Notes under the pieces: generated by a model | Told to the model about the DNA's origin: nothing | Seen by the model: the letters and a program-made list of their open reading frames with translations, nothing else | Databases searched by the model: none | From: an uncultured Prevotellaceae bacterium | GTDB lineage: Bacteria > Bacteroidota > Bacteroidia > Bacteroidales > Bacteroidaceae | DNA: 64,000 nt | Reading direction: 5' to 3' | Assembly (NCBI GenBank): GCA_902780635.1 | Contig: CACZGH010000001.1 | Span: forward strand, 186,001 to 250,000 | Made by a program: the position numbers and the translations under genes | In this document: positions 52,254-60,957 of the stretch, one piece after another | Layout of the letters: each line of letters starts with the position of its first letter | How positions within the stretch are numbered: position 1 is the stretch's first letter

Positions 52254-53627
52254 CTACAGCCTTCGTAGCTGCACAGTGAAATGTCGCATGAGCGGTGCCT
52301 CCCACTCGATGGCCACGCCCCGTGTGATGCTCTCGCGCCGGTCGTACACATTCTTGAGTGCGGCAGCCACCACATCCATATGGTTGTCGGTATACACACG
52401 ACGGGGGATGGCCAGACGCAGCAGGTCGAGTCCGCCGAAGCGGTTCTCACGCGTCACTGGGTCGCGGTCGGCCAGCACATAGCCAATCTCGCACCCCCTT
52501 ACTCCTGCCTCGAGATAGAGCTCGCAGGTGAGTGTCTGTGCGGGAAACTCCTCCTTGGGCACATGGGTGAGCACGCGGTCGGCATCGACGAAGATGGCAT
52601 GGCCTCCAGCAGGACGTTGATAAGGGATGCCATACTCATCGAGCCGCTCTGCCAGGTGCCTCACCTGACGGATGCGTGTGTCGAGCATGTCAAACTCCGT
52701 GTTCTCGTCAAGTCCCTGAGCGATAGCATTGAGGTCACGGCCATTGAGCCCGCCATAGGTGACATATCCCTCCATGGGTATACAAAACATCTTCGCCCCA
52801 TCAAACCACTCTTTCCGCCTGGTGGCGATGAAACCACCCATATTGACGATGGCATCCTTCTTCGCCGACATGGTAGCGGCATCAGCCTGCTCATACATTT
52901 CGAGCGCAATCTCTTTGATGGATTTCGTGGCATAGCCCTCCTCGCGTGTCTTGATGAAATAGGCATTCTCGGCAAAGCGAGCCGAGTCCATCACCACGGG
53001 CACGCCATAGCGATGACACAGTGCACAGGTATCCTTGATGTTGCGCATGCTCACAGGTTGGCCGCCCACCGTGTTATTGGTCACGGTGAGCACCATAAAC
53101 GGCACCTTGCCCTTATTCTCCTGAAGCACTCGCTCGAGTTTGTCAAGCGATACGTTGCCCTTAAAGGGCACCTCGGCCTGCGTGTCGTGCGCCTCGTCGC
53201 ACGTGACGTCGATGGCCTTCGCTTTGCGCGACTCGATATGTCCTTTAGTGGTGTCGAAATGTGCATTTCCTGGCACCACATCACCCTCTTTCACGAGCAG
53301 CGAGAAGAGCACATTCTCTGCTGCCCTTCCCTGATGGGTGGGGATGACATAGGGCATGCCGAAGATGCGCTGCACCATGGCCTCAAACTTGTAGAACGAG
53401 GTGGCGCCGGCATAACTCTCGTCGCCGAGCATCATCTGTGCCCACTGGCGGTCGCTCATTGCTCCCGTACCACTATCGGTGAGCAAGTCGATATACACTT
53501 GGTCGGCTTTGAGTTGGAACACATTGTAGTGGGCCTCTTTGAGCCATTTCTCTCTCTCTTCATGTGTGCTGATATGGATGGGTTCCACCATCTTGATTTT
53601 CCACGATTCTGCGTATGGGATTTGCAT
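52254..53627 (-). CDS. tnaA: tryptophanase
   Basis: 457 residues from the ATG at 53627 (MQIPYAESWKIKMVEPI). A frame-extending TTG at 53669 is unlikely. PLP beta-eliminating lyase: LLTDSGTGAMSD, PTHQGRAAEN, VVMDSARFAENAYFI and SAKKD with the PLP lysine. Tyrosine phenol-lyase is the close relative; the diagnostic position (Arg381 of TPL, in a MERG motif) is Ile here (CEIG), which is the tryptophanase state. It splits Trp into indole, pyruvate and ammonia. Own promoter about 300 nt upstream; leader described separately. Confidence 0.88.
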   Translation of the reverse strand: MQIPYAESWKIKMVEPIHISTHEEREKWLKEAHYNVFQLKADQVYIDLLTDSGTGAMSDRQWAQMMLGDESYAGATSFYKFEAMVQRIFGMPYVIPTHQGRAAENVLFSLLVKEGDVVPGNAHFDTTKGHIESRKAKAIDVTCDEAHDTQAEVPFKGNVSLDKLERVLQENKGKVPFMVLTVTNNTVGGQPVSMRNIKDTCALCHRYGVPVVMDSARFAENAYFIKTREEGYATKSIKEIALEMYEQADAATMSAKKDAIVNMGGFIATRRKEWFDGAKMFCIPMEGYVTYGGLNGRDLNAIAQGLDENTEFDMLDTRIRQVRHLAERLDEYGIPYQRPAGGHAIFVDADRVLTHVPKEEFPAQTLTCELYLEAGVRGCEIGYVLADRDPVTRENRFGGLDLLRLAIPRRVYTDNHMDVVAAALKNVYDRRESITRGVAIEWEAPLMRHFTVQLRRL

Positions 53628-53964
53628 GTCTTTCAATTTGATATGTTCTCGCAACGGCAACAAGCCCAAGACGATGAGTCTGAGCTACAGCCAATGGCGA
53701 CAACGGATGAATAAAATAAGATTGGGGTTTCTAGGTTTTCGGATTGCTCCGAAGGATAAAAGGATACGCATGATAGAAAATGCGACATCATGTCAAGAGG
53801 CAAAGTGGTCGCGTTCCTTGATATTGACGAAGACGTCGTTTTTTCCAGGTGTGAAAAGTTTTTGTGTCATTCGATAGTATGGTCAGTAAACCTTGGTTGG
53901 TTTGGGGAGTTGCCCCTATTTCTTCTCTCGTTGCAAAAATACGTTTTTTTATCCAATCCTCAAA
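53628..53964 (-). promoter_or_regulatory. tnaA promoter and ~300-nt leader with two short ORFs
   Basis: Minus strand: TTTG (53964-53961), 19-bp spacer, TATTTTTG (53941-53934) form a textbook promoter. The transcript would start near 53926, about 300 nt before tnaA. The leader holds a 25-codon ORF (53870-53793: MTQKLFTPGK..., ends DHFAS) and a 28-codon ORF (53771-53685: MRILLSFGAI..., ends RHWL then TAG) with a single Trp next to last. A CTTCGGA/TCCGAAA hairpin sits inside the second ORF. The arrangement could allow Trp-dependent control as in TnaC leaders, but the peptide is not TnaC-like. Confidence 0.45.
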
Positions 53965-54082
53965 ATATTTAAGGAAAAAACGGAGGATGAACATATCTGT
54001 TTCCTCTCATCATAACACACTCACCCTTCCCCTCCAACTTTGAAGGGAAGCCACCTCATCCACGAAATCCTCTTAATCTATT
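53965..54082. repeat. spacer with CCCCTCC-type repeat
   Basis: Between tnaA upstream DNA and the 66-aa gene. Contains ACACACTCACCCTTCCCCTCCAAC, i.e. the ACACACTC...CCCCTCCAA...AAGGGAAG element (54010-54055) related to those at 24.9 and 30.7 kb. No gene. Confidence 0.5.
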
Positions 54083-54283
54083 TCATTCTTCCTCCCATAG
54101 CCCTGTTTGTTGGTTAGCGAAATTATCATCATCGCTGTCGTCTCCCTGTGCGTCGATGGTGATGCCAGTGCCCTGTGGGTCTCCATAACTGAACGCATCC
54201 ATGAATGCTATGGGACCTGTCTGTGCAACCAATTCTAACGAGGGGGCGACGTATTTGGTTTTCAAGGATTGATTGGTCTTCAT
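54083..54283 (-). CDS. 66-residue acidic peptide, unknown function
   Basis: 66 residues: basic start MKTNQSLKTKYVAPSLELVA, a central FMDAFSYGDPQGTG stretch and an acidic tail (DDSDDDN ... LWEEE). It lies 40 bp after the secreted endo/exonuclease/phosphatase-fold protein gene on the same strand, so it is probably co-transcribed. Small proteins with a K-Y-x-x-P-x-x-E-x-x start are common in Prevotella and Bacteroides; some are natural-product-precursor-like. No transmembrane helix or lipobox. Could be a secreted peptide, inhibitor or chaperone of the large protein. No function can be assigned. Confidence 0.6.
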   Translation of the reverse strand: MKTNQSLKTKYVAPSLELVAQTGPIAFMDAFSYGDPQGTGITIDAQGDDSDDDNFANQQTGLWEEE

Positions 54284-54323
54284 TGTCGATTATTTAATTA
54301 AATACATTTGTCACTCATATCAT

Positions 54324-57300
54324 TCACTTGATAATCACTTTCTGACCATTCTGGATATAGATACCCTTCGTGGTGGGTGGTGTTGAGAGATGTCGTCCGT
54401 CGATGGTGTACCATGCGCTGGAAGATGCGGATGAGGTTTTAGGCCCTGCGATTTCCTCAATGCCATTTGCTTCCTCACCAAAGTCAATGGTGAAGTCAAG
54501 GGCTTGGTTCTCTTCGTTGGCGGCGAAGAGGAAGTAGGCGCGGCAGGCCTTCAGTGTGCGCTCCTTGAGTGTATAGGTGAGTTGGTTGTTGCTGTTCATG
54601 TAATACAGCGTGGGATTGTCTTCTTGGTCAATCTTGAAAGCATCGTAATAGCCGATGAATTGCACATGGTCATTGGCTAACGAGATGGTGCGACTTGCAT
54701 CAGCGACATCCTCAATGGTTACGCCCTCAAACACGGCATCGGAGATATTTGTACCATCCTCCCATTTGATAATATAGGGAGTGCCGGCCGCAATGCTATT
54801 CACATTGTCGCCAAAGGTCAATTCCACGTGATATCCGGACAACGACGCGTCGGTAAGCGTCCTGACAATGGCACCTACGAGCGGCGACTGAGCCATCTGT
54901 TCCTGGGTGAGGCTGAAGGGCAGACAGAGGGTATTCCACACACCGCCCTTGTGCAGTGTACGGTCTTTCAAGATGACGTTGGCTGTGACACCGTTATAAT
55001 CCTCAATAGTCTTGCTGTTGTTAAGACCATCGTCCTTAATCTCCAACTCGATGGGCAGTTTATCCCCTGACTTGGTATAGGAGAAGGTCACCACTACGGG
55101 CTTATGGTCGCCAAGTGCAGTGGTATTGTCAGTACCCTCCACATGGCCGTAGGTGTAGTCTTGCTCAATCTTGAAGTCCTGCGGGACGATTTGCAGCGTG
55201 TTGGCAGCCACGGGATTGATGTAGATGATTTTATCCACCACCTCATAGTTGGTGTAGTTGCTGGAGTTGCTGCCATCGGTCAAGTCGGCCATGTCGGGAG
55301 TAGGATAGATGTTGTTGCGCCAAAGTTCCACCCACACGTCACCCATGGTGAGGTCACTAGAAAGCTTGTTGGCGAAATATGCGGCGATGTCCTCACGGGT
55401 CCAACGGCTGTTGGTGTCGCCGATGATGAGTTTCGGACGACTGAGGTCGCTGTTGTTGACGGCATCCGCCAACTGGCTCCACTGGCCATGACGTGACTCG
55501 GCGTATTCCTCACCGCCAGCATCCATGTGCAGCACATACACATCGATGGTGTATTTCCCGTCGATGGTCACGTCGTAATGGCGGAAACCTTTCTTCACAT
55601 ACTGGTTGCCCTCACCACTCTTGGAGTTGTTCCACCGTGTCCAACTCTCGTTCTGGGCATCCATCTTGCTCTTCTTCCATATCAGGTTGAGACCATCGGT
55701 GTCGAATGGGTAGGAACCCTGTATTAATCCTTCCACACTAAGAGTCGCACGCACGGTGCCGCTGCCGTATGCCGGGTCAAGGCTTTTCATCAACGACCCG
55801 TGATAATTAAAGTCCTCGCTGGCTCCGATGATGTCGTACTCTTTTTCGGCGAGATACTGACTGATTAACTTCGTGCCGTCGCCGCCAGGGCCGTCGGGGT
55901 TTATGTCGATGAAGCCAGCAACGTTAATAGGCAGGCCATCCACATTGAGAGCAACTGCGGTGAAGGAGCCTTGTTGCATTTTACGTTCTGGGGTGATGCG
56001 CAGGGTGGCATCATCGCTAGTGGTGCAGAAGTAGATGCGCCCCTTGCTGAGTGTCATCTCTCGCTGTGGGATGGAAGTGTTGATATTTGTCATCAACTGA
56101 TTGCCTTCGGTGGTGCATGTCATGCACGTGAGATTACCTATCAGCAGGTAGTCAGAGGGATAGCTGACATCATAGTAGTACCATTGTCCAGGGGTCAGCA
56201 ATGTCACCTCATCGTTGGGCAGTGGAATGGCCAGTCCGTTGAGGAACACGCCCTTGCAGGTGAGGCGAATGTTATCGACTTTGAAGAATGTCTGCGTCTC
56301 ACCCTCATGTCCCTCTACCCACCATTGTCCTGTGCTGCCGGAGGTGATGTTGAGTTTTTGGTCAACGCCAATATTGACGTTCAGCGTGACGGGAATGCCC
56401 GTTTGATCGTTGACACCAGTCTGGCTGACCGTAGTTTCATTGCCCGTGAAGGTCACCACGCGCCCTTCCCATGTGCATACAACAGCTGAGAGGTCGTAAA
56501 TGCCGCTGGGTACATTCTCCACGGTCTGGCTGACACTGAGATTCGGTGCCCACCACTGATAGGCATTCATCAAGAATTTGCCATCCATGCCTGACATCGT
56601 ATAATCGCGGGTCTTAAACTCATCATTGCCATTTGGGTCTTTGTCGATAAGTGTCCAACCTGTTTCGTCGCCAGTCTCAAACGAGGGATTGGTAATCAGC
56701 CAAGTGGCATTGAGGGGTGTGTCGGCTTTAGCTTCGGCCAAAGCCTGACGGCGGATGGTGGAAAGCTGCGACTTGGTGATATGGAACAGACGATAATGGC
56801 CTGCCTCGTCGCCTGCGGTATTCTTACGGTTGAGGGCTATTGGCTCGCCATCTGCCACGTTGTTGTTCCACGGACCAAGGAATCCACATGCCCAGTCTCC
56901 TGATGAAATAGGGTATTTGCCACTTTCAAACAGCCAAAAGCCATTCTGGAAGGAGGGTATCAGATAACTCCATTCGTCCAGGTTCGCATCGGTATAGGTG
57001 TTCACATACAAGTATCCAGCATTGTCGTGCGTCTGAAATAGGTCGTGACAGTAGAGTGCATTACGAAAACCGATATAGGAACCGGATTTCTCAATGTGGA
57101 AGAAATTGGATTCCTCAAGCACAGGATCAGTGGAGATGGAATGATAGCGAAGGGCTAAAGTATTTTCGTTGGCCCACTCGGGCTTGACCTCATAACGGTC
57201 AACACCCACTATCAGGTCCTTTTTCTCAGCGGCAACGATCATGTAGTAATGGTCGCTGCCTACCTGAATGTCGTCCAGGCTGATCACCTCGGTAAATCCC

Positions 57301-57392
57301 CGGTCGGAAGTCAGAATAGTCGTATAGTCTGCTGCCCATGTCCCCATAGAGGACAACATTAGAGTGACGATTGCTATAAGGTATCGATACAT
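54324..57392 (-). CDS. secreted endo/exonuclease/phosphatase-fold protein with T9SS-type C-terminus
   Basis: 1022 residues from the ATG at 57392 (MYRYLIAIVTLMLSS signal peptide); the ATG at 57422 would add 10. Residues about 30-215 form a beta-rich domain; NPSFETGDETGW and the following ~150 residues look like a carbohydrate-binding-type jelly-roll. An EEP domain (about 485-760) has the motifs ALNVDGLP, GASEDFN, YVLHMDAGG, IIGDTNSR and GDHKPVVV: the Asn, Glu, His and Asp set of this fold. A further beta domain follows, and the tail WYTIDGRHL...KGIYIQNGQKVIIK is a type-A sorting-like C-terminus for T9SS (landmark KGIYIQNGQKV). Probably a surface or secreted nuclease or sphingomyelinase-like phosphodiesterase. 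Confidence 0.8.
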   Translation of the reverse strand: MYRYLIAIVTLMLSSMGTWAADYTTILTSDRGFTEVISLDDIQVGSDHYYMIVAAEKKDLIVGVDRYEVKPEWANENTLALRYHSISTDPVLEESNFFHIEKSGSYIGFRNALYCHDLFQTHDNAGYLYVNTYTDANLDEWSYLIPSFQNGFWLFESGKYPISSGDWACGFLGPWNNNVADGEPIALNRKNTAGDEAGHYRLFHITKSQLSTIRRQALAEAKADTPLNATWLITNPSFETGDETGWTLIDKDPNGNDEFKTRDYTMSGMDGKFLMNAYQWWAPNLSVSQTVENVPSGIYDLSAVVCTWEGRVVTFTGNETTVSQTGVNDQTGIPVTLNVNIGVDQKLNITSGSTGQWWVEGHEGETQTFFKVDNIRLTCKGVFLNGLAIPLPNDEVTLLTPGQWYYYDVSYPSDYLLIGNLTCMTCTTEGNQLMTNINTSIPQREMTLSKGRIYFCTTSDDATLRITPERKMQQGSFTAVALNVDGLPINVAGFIDINPDGPGGDGTKLISQYLAEKEYDIIGASEDFNYHGSLMKSLDPAYGSGTVRATLSVEGLIQGSYPFDTDGLNLIWKKSKMDAQNESWTRWNNSKSGEGNQYVKKGFRHYDVTIDGKYTIDVYVLHMDAGGEEYAESRHGQWSQLADAVNNSDLSRPKLIIGDTNSRWTREDIAAYFANKLSSDLTMGDVWVELWRNNIYPTPDMADLTDGSNSSNYTNYEVVDKIIYINPVAANTLQIVPQDFKIEQDYTYGHVEGTDNTTALGDHKPVVVTFSYTKSGDKLPIELEIKDDGLNNSKTIEDYNGVTANVILKDRTLHKGGVWNTLCLPFSLTQEQMAQSPLVGAIVRTLTDASLSGYHVELTFGDNVNSIAAGTPYIIKWEDGTNISDAVFEGVTIEDVADASRTISLANDHVQFIGYYDAFKIDQEDNPTLYYMNSNNQLTYTLKERTLKACRAYFLFAANEENQALDFTIDFGEEANGIEEIAGPKTSSASSSAWYTIDGRHLSTPPTTKGIYIQNGQKVIIK

Positions 57393-57667
57393 AAATGGTC
57401 TGTGTTTAGTTGTTGTTAGCATAAAAAATATTCATTGTTTTTCAGAAGTTGCAAAAGTGAATCAGCTACGAAATTAATAATTTTGCAATTCACCACCAAA
57501 TAAAACGCATTTTTTGTGGTAAAACTTAACTTTACATAACATTTGGATGAGCAAGTGTCTCCCCAAGGGCTTTTCATGAATCACTGAGACTCCTGAAACT
57601 TCAGTTTGAAAAAGGCGTACTATTATCAAAAAATGATTATCTTTGCACATCGATTCATATCGTAATT
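57393..57667. other. 275-bp divergent spacer with the patatin-gene promoter
   Basis: Contains the TATCTTTG element (57638-57645, plus strand) for the patatin gene. No clear TAnnTTTG was found for the minus-strand gene. AT-rich; no ORF beyond a shadow. Confidence 0.5.
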
Positions 57668-59233
57668 GTGGATCAAACATTAATCTTTTATCATATGGAC
57701 GGACTTCATATTGGCATGTCATTTTCAGGTGGTGGATACAGGGCCGCTGTATTCCATTTAGGCACCCTTTCGTTCTTGAATTCAATCAAAGTGGGAGATG
57801 GGAAAACATTGTTGGAACATGTCTCCGTTTTGTCGACCGTTTCGGGCGGAACCATTACGGGTCTCAAATACATGCTCTCACTGGCAAAGAAGCAAGATGT
57901 CAATGAGATGGTGGATGAACTATACGGCTTTCTGTGTGACGAGTTTTTATTCGAAGACTTCTTCGCCAATCTGGAAAAGGGACGGACTGAAGACGGTATG
58001 TCATTCATCAAATTGATGGCTAACATTTACGACCACAAATTGTTCAACAACTCTGTAATGGGTGATTTGATGGAATGTGTGAACAATGGCCCTGTCGAGC
58101 GTTTTTCCGCCAATGCTACAGATTTTGGCAACGGACTTCCGTTCAGGTTCCAGGTCAAAAACGGACTTATGGTAGCGAACGATGAAAGAAGGAAAATAAA
58201 AAAGGAAGACTTATTAAAGATTACCTTAGGCGAGGTCCTTGCTTGTTCTTCTTGTTTTCCTGGTGCTTTTGAGCCTATGATGTTTCCTGATGACTTTCAA
58301 GTGGGCAATAGCGGAGCCTTCGACCCAAAGGATCGTTTCGGCATCATGGATGGTGGCATTGTCGACAATCAAGGCATAGAAGTGATTGAACTGGAGGAAG
58401 ATAGTATGAGAAGAAAGGGCAAGTCTTTGGACTTCGTCATTGTTTCTGATGTATCGAGTCCATACATGGATGCCTATGCCCCCAACAAGCAGATGCTTCC
58501 TAAAGGCATCGGCAACTGTACACTTGATAAAATACAAAAGGGAGTCTGGTGGGCTGAGGGGATCACTACACTGTTGTGGATAGCCTCTTTGACAGCTGGC
58601 AATCACTATTTGACAGGTGCGATGACGGTGATCTGGGCAATGGTGACTATGACCACGTTCGCCATGAGTTGGGCAAAGAAGAAACTGGTGAAAATTCTTT
58701 CAAAAACGATTGTAGGAAATATTTTGCCATGGATCAAACAATTGACTTTGTCGGATATAGAATCGTTGTTGATGAATCGTGCCACATCTGTTCTTATGAT
58801 GACTTCCTCGGTGTTTCTGAAAAGAATCCGCAAAATGTCGTATTCCAATCTTCACAATGATGATGAATGGCAGCATCGACTGATCACCAATACGATTTAT
58901 GAACTACGTCCAGATGAGAAATGGGTTTCAAAGTCTAAGAACAACAATTTGCCCAAATATCTTGAGCCGTCACTTGCCATGCAGGAGATGAGTCGCAAGG
59001 CTGCCGATATGAAAACCACCTTATGGTTCACTCAGGAGGATAAGGAAAAAGGTTACCCTGAAGCTCTCTTTGCAGCAGGCCGTTATACGATTTGCTACAA
59101 TCTTTTGGCCTATATCGAAGAAATACAAAAAGAATGCGATCATCTGAACGAAAACCATCAACTCATCATATCCTGCAAACAACAAATGATGGATGCATGG
59201 GAAAAATTGAAGGAAGATCCACTTTGGAAGTGA
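57668..59233 (+). CDS. patatin-like phospholipase with internal membrane segments
   Basis: 521 residues from the GTG at 57668; an ATG at 57695 (nine residues shorter) is an equally credible start because the promoter TATCTTTG (57638-57645) lies close by. The fold is patatin/cPLA2-like: oxyanion loop SFSGGGYRAAVF (20-28), nucleophile Ser59 in STVSGGT and Asp228 in IMDGGIVDNQ form the catalytic dyad. Residues about 298-335 are strongly hydrophobic (LLWIASLTAGNHYLTGAMTV is a landmark) and may cross or dip into the membrane. The C-terminal third is helical and soluble. It could cut membrane phospholipids. Monocistronic, no cyclase or toxin partner nearby, so no defence system is implied. Confidence 0.85.
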   Translation: MDQTLIFYHMDGLHIGMSFSGGGYRAAVFHLGTLSFLNSIKVGDGKTLLEHVSVLSTVSGGTITGLKYMLSLAKKQDVNEMVDELYGFLCDEFLFEDFFANLEKGRTEDGMSFIKLMANIYDHKLFNNSVMGDLMECVNNGPVERFSANATDFGNGLPFRFQVKNGLMVANDERRKIKKEDLLKITLGEVLACSSCFPGAFEPMMFPDDFQVGNSGAFDPKDRFGIMDGGIVDNQGIEVIELEEDSMRRKGKSLDFVIVSDVSSPYMDAYAPNKQMLPKGIGNCTLDKIQKGVWWAEGITTLLWIASLTAGNHYLTGAMTVIWAMVTMTTFAMSWAKKKLVKILSKTIVGNILPWIKQLTLSDIESLLMNRATSVLMMTSSVFLKRIRKMSYSNLHNDDEWQHRLITNTIYELRPDEKWVSKSKNNNLPKYLEPSLAMQEMSRKAADMKTTLWFTQEDKEKGYPEALFAAGRYTICYNLLAYIEEIQKECDHLNENHQLIISCKQQMMDAWEKLKEDPLWK

Positions 59234-59539
59234 TGTAGCTGAAGTTTTGCATTCGCTCAATTTCTTAGAGTGCAGGAGTTAGGAGTGCAGGAGTTCAGAC
59301 AATAGTCCAGATTCTATTCGTTAGGTTCAATGGTCGTCAACTTTGGTGATAGCTTACGAATACACTTCTAGGATTGTTTTTCGACATTCGTTTTTTCTTA
59401 AGAATACTGAGTCCACTTGAAAAAGTGGGCTCAATTACTTAATTATCTAACAATAAGTTAAAGTGCCATAAAATCTGATGTGGTAGAGAGCGTATTTCAA
59501 AAGTTTTGTGTAAGTTTGCACACAAATTACGATTAGGAA
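59234..59539. other. 306-bp spacer with AGGAGTT repeat and promoter
   Basis: 59270-59312 is another copy of the GAGTGCAGGAGTTCAGACAATAG repeat (see 46157-46305). TAAGTTTG at 59511-59518 is a -7 element for the lipoprotein gene, leader about 20 nt. No gene. Confidence 0.6.
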
Positions 59540-60340
59540 ATGAAAAAGTGCGCCATCTTGGTCTTCTTCAGCCTTGTGCTTGTCCTCCTATCGCCCTCCT
59601 GCCACCGCCCTTCGGCCATCAAGCAACTGGGCATACAGTTTGACACGCTCCATGCTGACACGATGGCCCTGCTCCTCGACACGGCCATGAGTCCGAAGTG
59701 TGAGGTGTCGCTCGACATCATCACCTTCAAAGGCGAGCGATTTGCCTCTGTCAACGACAGTGTGCTGCGCTCCGGCGTACTTCCTCCCGACTATCTGTCA
59801 CTCAGCAGTCGTCGGCTCACTCCTCGTGAGGCCGTCGACTCCTTTATCCGTAAATATGTGGCCGACTATCAGAGTTTCTACGCTGGCATCTTCACTGACG
59901 AGCAGGACACAGCAGCACTGAACACACGTCTCAAGGTGTGTACGTCGGTGATTGACGGCTGCGAGAATGTGGTGAGTTACCTGGCCAAGATACGCAGCAC
60001 ACAGGGCACCCTCAGCAATGAATATACGGTGGTGAAAAACATCGACATGCGTACAGGGCGCATCGTGAGACTGGGCGACATCTTTGTACCAGGGTATGAG
60101 AGAGGTCTCCATGAGGCCATCGTTAACCAACTGGGCAAACAAGCTACTATCAAAAGCCTCGACCACCTGCGCGGAGCCGGTTTTTTCGTCAACAGCGAAG
60201 TCTATGCCACGCCCAACTTCATCTTAGGGCCTAAAGCCATCACCTTCGTGTATGTGGAAGGCGAGATCGCTGACCGTGAAAAGGGCGAAATCAGCGTGGA
60301 AGTGGACTATGGCCAACTGAAGCATATCATGAAGAGATGA
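59540..60340 (+). CDS. DUF3298-domain lipoprotein
   Basis: 266 residues. Signal peptide with lipobox (LLSPSC). The mature part matches the DUF4163/DUF3298 fold seen in RsiV-like proteins: EVSLDIITFKGERFASVNDSV, then NVVSYLAKIRSTQGT, NIDMRTGRIVRLGDIFVPGYE and TPNFILGPKAITFVY, with a final VEVDYGQLK. In Gram-positive RsiV this domain binds lysozyme; in Bacteroidetes its ligand is unknown. Its stop overlaps the rsmG ATG by 4 bp, making it the first gene of a five-gene operon. Confidence 0.85.
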   Translation: MKKCAILVFFSLVLVLLSPSCHRPSAIKQLGIQFDTLHADTMALLLDTAMSPKCEVSLDIITFKGERFASVNDSVLRSGVLPPDYLSLSSRRLTPREAVDSFIRKYVADYQSFYAGIFTDEQDTAALNTRLKVCTSVIDGCENVVSYLAKIRSTQGTLSNEYTVVKNIDMRTGRIVRLGDIFVPGYERGLHEAIVNQLGKQATIKSLDHLRGAGFFVNSEVYATPNFILGPKAITFVYVEGEIADREKGEISVEVDYGQLKHIMKR

Positions 60341-60957
60341 ACGAGATACTCAAATATTTCCCCTACCTCACTGAGCATCAGCAAGCCCAGATGGCTGCAC
60401 TATATGACCTCTATGCCGACTGGAACCAGAAGATCAACGTGATCTCCCGCAAGGACATCGAGCATCTGTATGAGCACCATGTGCTCCACTCGCTCGCCAT
60501 CGCCCGCTTCGTGAAGTGGAAGGAGGGCACCAAGGTGCTGGACTTCGGCACAGGCGGCGGATTTCCCGGCATCCCACTTGCCATCCTCTACCCTGACTGC
60601 CATTTCCACCTGATAGACGGCACTGGTAAGAAGATACGGGTGGTAAATGAGGTGGCGCAGGCCATCGGTCTGGAAAATGTCAGAGCCAGCCACCTGCGCG
60701 GCGAGGAAGAGAAAGAGAAATACGACTTTGTGGTGAGCCGCGCCGTGATGCCCCTGCCTTCATTGGTGCGCATCGTGCGCAAAAACATCTCCAAGACCCA
60801 GCGCAACGCCATCGGCAATGGTGTCATCTGTCTGAAGGGTGGCGACGTGAGTGAAGAGACCCAGCCCTTCGGCCGTGTGGTGGAGACCGTCGACATCAGC
60901 GAGTGGTTTGAAGAGGAATGGTTTAAAGAGAAACATATCATATATCTGCCGTTATGA
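60337..60957 (+). CDS. rsmG: 16S rRNA (guanine-527 N7)-methyltransferase
   Basis: 206 residues, normal for RsmG/GidB. Motifs: YDLYADWNQKINVISRKD, LDFGTGGGFPGIPLAILYPD (SAM site), VTDGTGKKIR-like IDGTGKKIRVVNEVA, DFVVSRAVMPL. It methylates G527 of 16S rRNA; loss gives low-level streptomycin resistance in other bacteria. It starts within the lipoprotein gene end (ATGA) and overlaps the MBL-hydrolase gene by 4 bp. Confidence 0.97.
   Translation: MNEILKYFPYLTEHQQAQMAALYDLYADWNQKINVISRKDIEHLYEHHVLHSLAIARFVKWKEGTKVLDFGTGGGFPGIPLAILYPDCHFHLIDGTGKKIRVVNEVAQAIGLENVRASHLRGEEEKEKYDFVVSRAVMPLPSLVRIVRKNISKTQRNAIGNGVICLKGGDVSEETQPFGRVVETVDISEWFEEEWFKEKHIIYLPL

Noticed and set aside
52254-53627. tyrosine phenol-lyase instead of tryptophanase
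   Set aside because: The position of the TPL-specific Arg (MERG) is Ile (CEIG) here, as in tryptophanase. Some doubt remains because overall length and N-terminus are TPL-like.
52281-53714. 477-codon plus-strand ORF opposite tnaA
   Set aside because: It is the exact antisense of tnaA, whose product matches a known family over its length; the antisense peptide is His/Leu-rich with no motif. GC-rich codon bias creates such shadows.
57668-59233. CBASS anti-phage system (patatin effector)
   Set aside because: No nucleotidyltransferase/cyclase or ubiquitin-like helper genes flank it; the neighbours are a secreted protein and a housekeeping operon.
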